NCBI RefSeq assembly: GCF_900961225.1 | Contig: NZ_CAAHFN010000063.1 | Coordinates: 1 to 46,546, forward strand | Length of the DNA stretch: 46,546 bases | Direction: 5' to 3' | Origin: Modicisalibacter radicis | Lineage (GTDB): Bacteria; Pseudomonadota; Gammaproteobacteria; Pseudomonadales; Halomonadaceae | Shown here: positions 41,879 through 46,546 of the stretch, piece by piece | Numbering within the stretch: position 1 is the stretch's first letter | Layout of the letters: the number at the start of each line of letters is the position of its first letter | The notes under the pieces: model-generated | What the model saw: only the letters and a program-made list of their open reading frames with translations | Told to the model about the DNA's origin: nothing | Database searches by the model: none | Made by a program: the position numbers and the translations under genes

Positions 41879-42825
41879 GAGCGGGTCTCCTGTGAGGCGA
41901 GTAATCTGTCGAGCTGATGTCGGGTGGCAGCGCCTTCCATTGGGCCAAGGCGAGTGACCGAGTGGGCCCCGGCGGCATTGGCGTAGCGCAGGGCGATGTC
42001 CGGTGCGGCACCCTCCAGCCAAAGGGCAACGAAGGCCCCGCCGAAACAGTCGCCGGCGCCGGTCGGATCGAGTTCTTCCACCGATAGCGGCGCCACATCC
42101 GTGCGCCCCTTGCGGCAGTAGTGGCTGGCGCCCTGGTTGCCTCGCTTGACGACGATGTCACTGATGCCGCGGCCCAGCAGATCGTCGACGGCGTCCTGTT
42201 CCGTTGTGGCCTCGGAGAACAGGAAGATTTCGTCGCCGGAAGGTAGAAACAGATCGGTCTGGGTCAGCATGTGGGAGAGCTCCTCCCGCAGTCCGGGGGT
42301 GTCGAGCATCTCGGCCCTCAGGTTGGGATCGAAGCTCAGGCTGCCCCCTCGCGCCTTGATGCGCTGCACCGCCGACCGGGCCAGCGCCGCCATGTCGGGG
42401 ATGGTGAGGGCGGTACCCATGATATGCAGGTGATCGCAGCTTTCGATCAGGGCTTCGCTGGCCGTGGTGGCGGGGAGTCGGGCGGCTGCACTTTGCGGCA
42501 GGGTGAAGACGAAGCGCCTGCTGCCATCGGGACGGTAGCGCACGAAGGCGCAGCCGGTGACTTCGCCGGGCGCGATCTCGATGCCGTTGACGTCGACGCC
42601 GTCATCGCGTAGCCGGTCAATATTCAGGTGGCCGAAGTCATCGTCACCGACGCGACCGAGAATGGCGCAGGCCTGGCCCATGCGGCCCACCTGGTCGATG
42701 AAGATGGCCGGCGCTCCAGACGGGTAGGGCCCCGTCAGAGGCTGCGCCTCGCCAAATCCATCGCCCTGGGTCGTCGCCACGAACTCCACCAGAATCTCGC
42801 CGATAGTCAGTATCTTCCTAGTCAT
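41875..42825 (-). CDS. PfkB family carbohydrate kinase
   Basis: 316 residues. N-terminal ILTIGEILVEFVA, GRVGDDDFGHLNIDRLRDDGV, and the C-terminal signature DPTGAGDCFGGAFVALWLEG, which includes the catalytic Asp of the GAGD motif. It would phosphorylate the imported sugar with ATP. It is coupled to the GatZ-like gene by an ATGA overlap and lies 3 bp after the permease stop, so import, phosphorylation and the aldolase step are encoded in order. Confidence 0.92.
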   Translation of the reverse strand: MTRKILTIGEILVEFVATTQGDGFGEAQPLTGPYPSGAPAIFIDQVGRMGQACAILGRVGDDDFGHLNIDRLRDDGVDVNGIEIAPGEVTGCAFVRYRPDGSRRFVFTLPQSAAARLPATTASEALIESCDHLHIMGTALTIPDMAALARSAVQRIKARGGSLSFDPNLRAEMLDTPGLREELSHMLTQTDLFLPSGDEIFLFSEATTEQDAVDDLLGRGISDIVVKRGNQGASHYCRKGRTDVAPLSVEELDPTGAGDCFGGAFVALWLEGAAPDIALRYANAAGAHSVTRLGPMEGAATRHQLDRLLASQETRS

Positions 42826-42828
42826 GGA

Positions 42829-43800
42829 TTATCCCTTCTGACGCTTGGCGCGGACGTCGAGCCATACGGCCACCAGAATCACCAGCCCCTTGACGATGAG
42901 CTGATAGAAATAGGGCACCGAGAGCATGTTCATGCCGTTGTTGAGTGCGCCGATGATCAGGGCCCCGATCAGGGTGCCGACCATGGTCCCGACCCCGCCC
43001 GCGAGACTGGTGCCACCCAGCACGGCCGCGGCGATGGCATCCAGCTCATAGCTGATGCCCGCGTTGGTCTGCGCGGAATACAGCCGCGACGACATCATGA
43101 TGCCGGCCACCGCCGCCATCAGGCCGGAGATCATGAAGATCGATATCTTCAGACGGTCGACCTTGATGCCCGAATAGATGGCCGCTTCACGGTTGCCGCC
43201 GGTGAGGTAGGTACGCCGGCCGAAGGTGGTGTGCGCCAGCAGCAGGTGATTGAGAACGAACAACCCCACCACGATCCAGATGATGATCGGCACGCCTACC
43301 ACGCTGCCGGTGCCGATGGCTGTCCAGGTGGGGTCGGTCAACATCGCCGGGGCGCCGTTGGTCGGGAGACTGACCATGCCGCGGTAGATGCTCATGGTGG
43401 CGACCGTCACGATAAAGGCAGGCAGCATCAGCTTGGCGGTCAGCACACCATTGACCAGCCCCATCAAGGCGCCGGCGAGCAGGGTGATGACCACTGCCGG
43501 AACGAACCCCCAGCCGAGCCCGATGATCTGGGCACCGACCATGCCGGCGACCGCCAGCATGGAACCGACCGACAGATCGATATCGCCCAGCAGGATCACC
43601 CAGGTCATGCCGAAGGCCAGCACGGCGATGACGGCGACCTGCTGCAGGATGTTCATGAAGTTGGCGAGCGACAAGAAACGCTCATTGGTCAGCGAGAAGA
43701 AGACGCACAGCGCGATCAGCGACAGGAAGATGCCGCCGTACTGTCGCAGCGTTGACTTCAGGCGTTCGTGATTGGCGGGGGAAAACGTGGTCATATTCAT
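42829..43800 (-). CDS. sugar ABC transporter permease (RbsC-like)
   Basis: 323 residues with 8-10 membrane helices. The conserved RbsC-family segments are LAFGMTWVILLGDIDLSVGSML, ALMGLVNGVLTAKLMLPAFIVTVATM in effect, and AIAAAVLGGTSLAGGVGTMVGTLIG, which includes the EAA-like loop contacting the ATPase. Its ATG overlaps the ATPase stop. Confidence 0.93.
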   Translation of the reverse strand: MNMTTFSPANHERLKSTLRQYGGIFLSLIALCVFFSLTNERFLSLANFMNILQQVAVIAVLAFGMTWVILLGDIDLSVGSMLAVAGMVGAQIIGLGWGFVPAVVITLLAGALMGLVNGVLTAKLMLPAFIVTVATMSIYRGMVSLPTNGAPAMLTDPTWTAIGTGSVVGVPIIIWIVVGLFVLNHLLLAHTTFGRRTYLTGGNREAAIYSGIKVDRLKISIFMISGLMAAVAGIMMSSRLYSAQTNAGISYELDAIAAAVLGGTSLAGGVGTMVGTLIGALIIGALNNGMNMLSVPYFYQLIVKGLVILVAVWLDVRAKRQKG

Positions 43801-45308
43801 GCGTGCTGTCCTGTGGCGTGGGCCATGACTCGTTCAGGGGTGGATTCGGCAACGGGCAGGATGGCGGCGAGTCGGCCCTCGGCCATGACCGCCACGCGAT
43901 CGGCCATGCCGAGTATCTCGGGAAGTTCCGAGGACACCATGATGATGGCCGTGCCTTCGGCAGCGAGCTGGCGGATAAGCCGATAGATCTCGAACTTGGC
44001 CCCGACGTCGACGCCGCGGGTCGGCTCGTCGAGGATCAGGACCCGCGGACGGGTGGCCAGCCATTTGGCCAGGACCACCTTCTGCTGGTTGCCCCCGGAA
44101 AGCGTGCCGACCACCGTCTCGATGGAGTGGGTGCGCACACCCAGGCGACTGACTTCCTCGCTGGCCTGGCGTCGCTCCCTGGCATTCTGCAGGATGCCAC
44201 CGGCGGATATCTGCGATAGCGAGGCCATGGTGATGTTGGCGCGTACGGTCTGGTTCAGCACCAGCCCCTGCTCCTTGCGATTCTCGGTGACGAAACCAAG
44301 GCCCTTTTTAATCGCGTCGGACGCATCGGCCAGTTGCACTGTCTCGCCGTCCAGGCGGATCTTCCCCTCCGCGTGACACATGCCGAATAGCGCATTCATG
44401 ACTTCCGAGCGGCCGGAGCCGATCAGTCCGAAAAAGCCGAGAATCTCGCCGGCACCGACGTCGAACGAGATATCGCTGAACTCGCTGGGGCGTGTGAGCC
44501 CCTGTACCGAGAACAAGGGCGTCGCGGAGCTTTCTGCCGGCTCAGCCAGGCGGGGCGGAAACATGTTTTCCATGGGACGGCCGACCATCAAGGAGATCAG
44601 TTCCGAGGTCGTGGTCTCGTCCTTCTTCAGCGTTGTGATGTATTCGCCGTCACGGACGACGGTGATGTCGTCGGAGAGTCGCATGATTTCTTCCATGCGA
44701 TGGGAGATATAGATCACCGCCTTGCCGCGCTCGGTAAGCCGGCCAATGATGCGAAACAGAATCTCCGCCTCGGAGTCGCTCAGCGATGAGGTGGGCTCGT
44801 CAAGGATCACCACATCCGCGTCGTGACTCAGCCCCTTGGCGATCTCGACCAGCTGGCGCTGGGCCATGGACAGGTCGCCGACCTTTGCGTGCACGTTAAT
44901 GGGCAGGCCGAGGTCATCCACCAGGGCCTTGGCCGTGGCAACCAGCTTGGCATCGGAAATCCAGCCCAGTCGCGAGGGTTCCCGAGTCGCCAGGATGTTT
45001 TCGGCCACGCTCAGGTTGTTGCACAGGCTCAGTTCCTGAAAGACGATGGCCAGCCCGCTGCGTGCGGCTTCCTGTGGCGTGGCGGGGGCATAGGGTTCGC
45101 CCCTTAGCCACATCTCGCCTGCGCTCGACGAATGAACGCCAGCGAGGATCTTCATCAGGGTCGATTTTCCTGCCCCGTTCTCTCCAAGTAGCGTATGTAC
45201 CCGCCCGCGCTCGACCTGCAAATCCACGCTTTTCAGGGCGGTCACAGGGCCGAAGTGCTTGGCGACCTGGCGAAGACAAAGGACCGGGGGTTGCTGGGTA
45301 CTGGACAT
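43797..45308 (-). CDS. sugar ABC transporter ATPase with two cassettes (RbsA/MglA-like)
   Basis: 503 residues from the ATG at 45308 (AAGGG upstream). The first nucleotide-binding domain has Walker A GENGAGKSTL, signature LSMAQRQ, and Walker B VVILDEPT. The second has a degenerate Walker A (GLIGSGRSEVM), signature LSGGNQQKV and Walker B VLILDEPTRGVDVG. This asymmetry is normal for carbohydrate-uptake CUT2 transporters. Confidence 0.94.
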   Translation of the reverse strand: MSSTQQPPVLCLRQVAKHFGPVTALKSVDLQVERGRVHTLLGENGAGKSTLMKILAGVHSSSAGEMWLRGEPYAPATPQEAARSGLAIVFQELSLCNNLSVAENILATREPSRLGWISDAKLVATAKALVDDLGLPINVHAKVGDLSMAQRQLVEIAKGLSHDADVVILDEPTSSLSDSEAEILFRIIGRLTERGKAVIYISHRMEEIMRLSDDITVVRDGEYITTLKKDETTTSELISLMVGRPMENMFPPRLAEPAESSATPLFSVQGLTRPSEFSDISFDVGAGEILGFFGLIGSGRSEVMNALFGMCHAEGKIRLDGETVQLADASDAIKKGLGFVTENRKEQGLVLNQTVRANITMASLSQISAGGILQNARERRQASEEVSRLGVRTHSIETVVGTLSGGNQQKVVLAKWLATRPRVLILDEPTRGVDVGAKFEIYRLIRQLAAEGTAIIMVSSELPEILGMADRVAVMAEGRLAAILPVAESTPERVMAHATGQHA

Positions 45309-45376
45309 GACACACCCTTGCAATCAATGAGGCGAGCGGTGGCCATCGAGACAGCCACCGCTATGCGGGAGCTACA

Positions 45377-46267
45377 TTACTTGGCGGTGTAGACGCCGGG
45401 CACGATGGGCTGCTCAGCCGGCACCGCCTCGCCTTTCATGATCTGGGTGGCGGTCTGTACCGCCAGGCGGCCGATCTCATCCGGATACTGCTGGATCACG
45501 CCGACCATCACCGGATTGCTGTCCACCGCTTCACGCGCTTCCTGCATGCCATCGAAGCCGATCACCTTGACCTGGTCCTGCAGGTTGGCTGCCTGCACGG
45601 CGACGCTGGCCGCGAGCGCGGCATCGTCACCAAAGCCGAAGATGCCATCGATGTCGGGGTTGGCCTGGAGCATGTTCTGGGAGACGGCGAGGGCCTCCGC
45701 GCGGGTAATGCCGGTCTGCTGGGCAACGATCTCGATGTCGGGGTAAGCCTCGAGGCCGTCCTTGAAGCCCTCGATGCGAGACACGACGGATTGCACCGTG
45801 GGGTAGTCAATGATCGCCACCTGACCTTTCCCGCCAAGCTCTTCACCCATCAATTCGGCGGCTCGCTGCCCCCCGGTGAAGTTGTCGGTGCCGATATGGG
45901 ATGTGACTTCCACGCCCTTGGCAGGAACGTCCACCGTAATGACCTTAATGCCCGCCTGTTGGGCCTTCATGATCGCCGGTAGCACGCCTTGGCTGTCCAC
46001 CGGTGAAATGATCAGCACATCGATGCCCCTGACGATGAAGTCTTCGACGTCGGCAAGCTGCTTGCTCAGATCCTGGTTGGCGACCGAAACATCGAGGGAC
46101 ACGTCACTGGAGGCAGCTTCTTGCTGCATGGCTTCTGCAAGCTGGATATAGAACGGATGTTGCTGGGTCAGCAACGAGGCGCCGATGCCCTCAGCCCAGC
46201 TGGTCGAGGCGCTCAGCGCCAGCGCGGCGGCACCAAGGGTAGAGATCGCTTTGCGAAGAATGCTCAT
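45377..46267 (-). CDS. periplasmic sugar-binding protein (RbsB-like)
   Basis: 296 residues from the ATG at 46267 (AGGAG upstream). Signal peptide ILRKAISTLGAAALALSAS ending near SWA-EG. The periplasmic-binding fold has QHPFYIQLAEAMQQEA, VDVLIISPVDSQGVLPAI in effect, GTDNFTGGQRAAELM, and VIGFDGMQEAREAV, as in the CUT2 class (ribose, galactose, allose, polyols). It is the first gene of the operon; the sugar is unknown but the GatZ-like and PfkB genes point to a hexose or hexitol derivative. Confidence 0.92.
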   Translation of the reverse strand: MSILRKAISTLGAAALALSASTSWAEGIGASLLTQQHPFYIQLAEAMQQEAASSDVSLDVSVANQDLSKQLADVEDFIVRGIDVLIISPVDSQGVLPAIMKAQQAGIKVITVDVPAKGVEVTSHIGTDNFTGGQRAAELMGEELGGKGQVAIIDYPTVQSVVSRIEGFKDGLEAYPDIEIVAQQTGITRAEALAVSQNMLQANPDIDGIFGFGDDAALAASVAVQAANLQDQVKVIGFDGMQEAREAVDSNPVMVGVIQQYPDEIGRLAVQTATQIMKGEAVPAEQPIVPGVYTAK

Positions 46268-46355
46268 GGAGTTGCTCCTGTGAAGCTTGGCCGATGCGGA
46301 CAGGGGCCGGGTGTAACGGGGTTGGCATGAATGCTCTCGTGAAAAGAAATTTATA

Positions 46356-46365
46356 TACACGTGTA
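46356..46365. promoter_or_regulatory. palindromic operator upstream of the sugar ABC operon
   Basis: TACACGTGTA is a perfect palindrome with central CG, within an AT-rich context 89-98 bp upstream of the first gene. It fits a LacI-family site and probably binds the operon's repressor. The remaining bases to 46546 show no gene. Confidence 0.65.
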
Positions 46366-46546
46366 AAGTTTAGCTACACGACTTTGGTCGCGTGGGAGGG
46401 AGCTTGTTCCCGAGTGGCGCCGCCAGGCGCCCGGTTCCGGCAAGAAACGCTGCCTACCGCCATCGCGAATAATTCGCTCTCACTAAAACCGGCCTGGATG
46501 CCCATTGGAGCAGGAGGCTGAGGATTCTTGTGGGTGGGAGCAGGGC

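Noticed and set aside
42628..43755. 375-codon plus-strand ORF opposite kinase and permease genes
   Set aside because: Antisense to two well-supported genes; His/Asp/Gln-rich composition is the complement of membrane-protein codons.
1..46546. CRISPR array, tRNA, rRNA or complete insertion sequence
   Set aside because: No regularly spaced repeats, cloverleaf sequences, rRNA-like segments, transposase motifs or matching terminal inverted repeats were found on reading; the duplicated blocks lack transposase genes.

Overview
The window looks like a chromosomal accessory region of a high-GC gammaproteobacterium, most likely Halomonas or another Halomonadaceae member. This is inferred from the gene repertoire, the dense divergent regulator/enzyme pairs and the high GC of the core genes; there is no rRNA or other taxonomic marker. 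No transposase, integrase, tRNA or CRISPR array was found.

Layout. 1-173: 3' end of a YdcJ/HglS-type 2-oxoadipate dioxygenase gene. 223-1356: exported lactonase-fold beta-propeller. 1572-7495: two ~685-bp direct repeats, each with ridA and the start of a divergent lysR (the first lysR is cut to about 12 codons). They flank a small redox island of DUF1330 protein, aldo/keto reductase, flavodoxin-fold protein and LysR. 7826-8518: NYN-domain protein. 8644-12460: sugar or polyol uptake/isomerisation operon with a truncated Gfo/Idh gene and a divergent LacI with a 14-bp palindromic operator. 12595-16609: outer-membrane barrel, AraC/TSUP divergent pair and a Bcr/CflA exporter. 16722-20730: RhuM-Fic protein, then a solitary HsdR_N-type nuclease gene lying between two collinear fragments of a broken TPR paralogue, next to the intact TPR gene. 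20899-21864: AraC regulator.

22432-27714 is an AT-rich two-gene cassette between an ArsR gene and an MFS exporter gene. It encodes a 1253-residue protein with an acyltransferase domain, a second degenerate acyltransferase-like domain and an aminoglycoside-phosphotransferase-like kinase domain, followed by a 492-residue all-helical protein of unknown family. This is the strongest candidate for an undescribed system. 27875-35275 holds efflux pumps, nitroreductase, DMT exporter, AhpD-like protein and their divergent regulators, plus an arylamine N-acetyltransferase remnant.

35932-39355 is an integron-type gene-cassette array: four AT-rich single-ORF cassettes, each ending in an attC-like site, with no integrase in the window. 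The terminal boxes at the two ends of each cassette are complementary (exact in three cassettes, 6 of 7 in the fourth). The ORFs encode a HEPN-motif protein, a membrane-anchored coiled-coil protein, a zinc-ribbon/DUF4145 protein and an unknown protein.

39521-46267 is a catabolic operon on the minus strand: sugar-binding protein, ABC ATPase, permease, PfkB kinase, GatZ/KbaZ-like protein and LacI repressor. Three junctions overlap by ATGA and a palindromic operator lies upstream.
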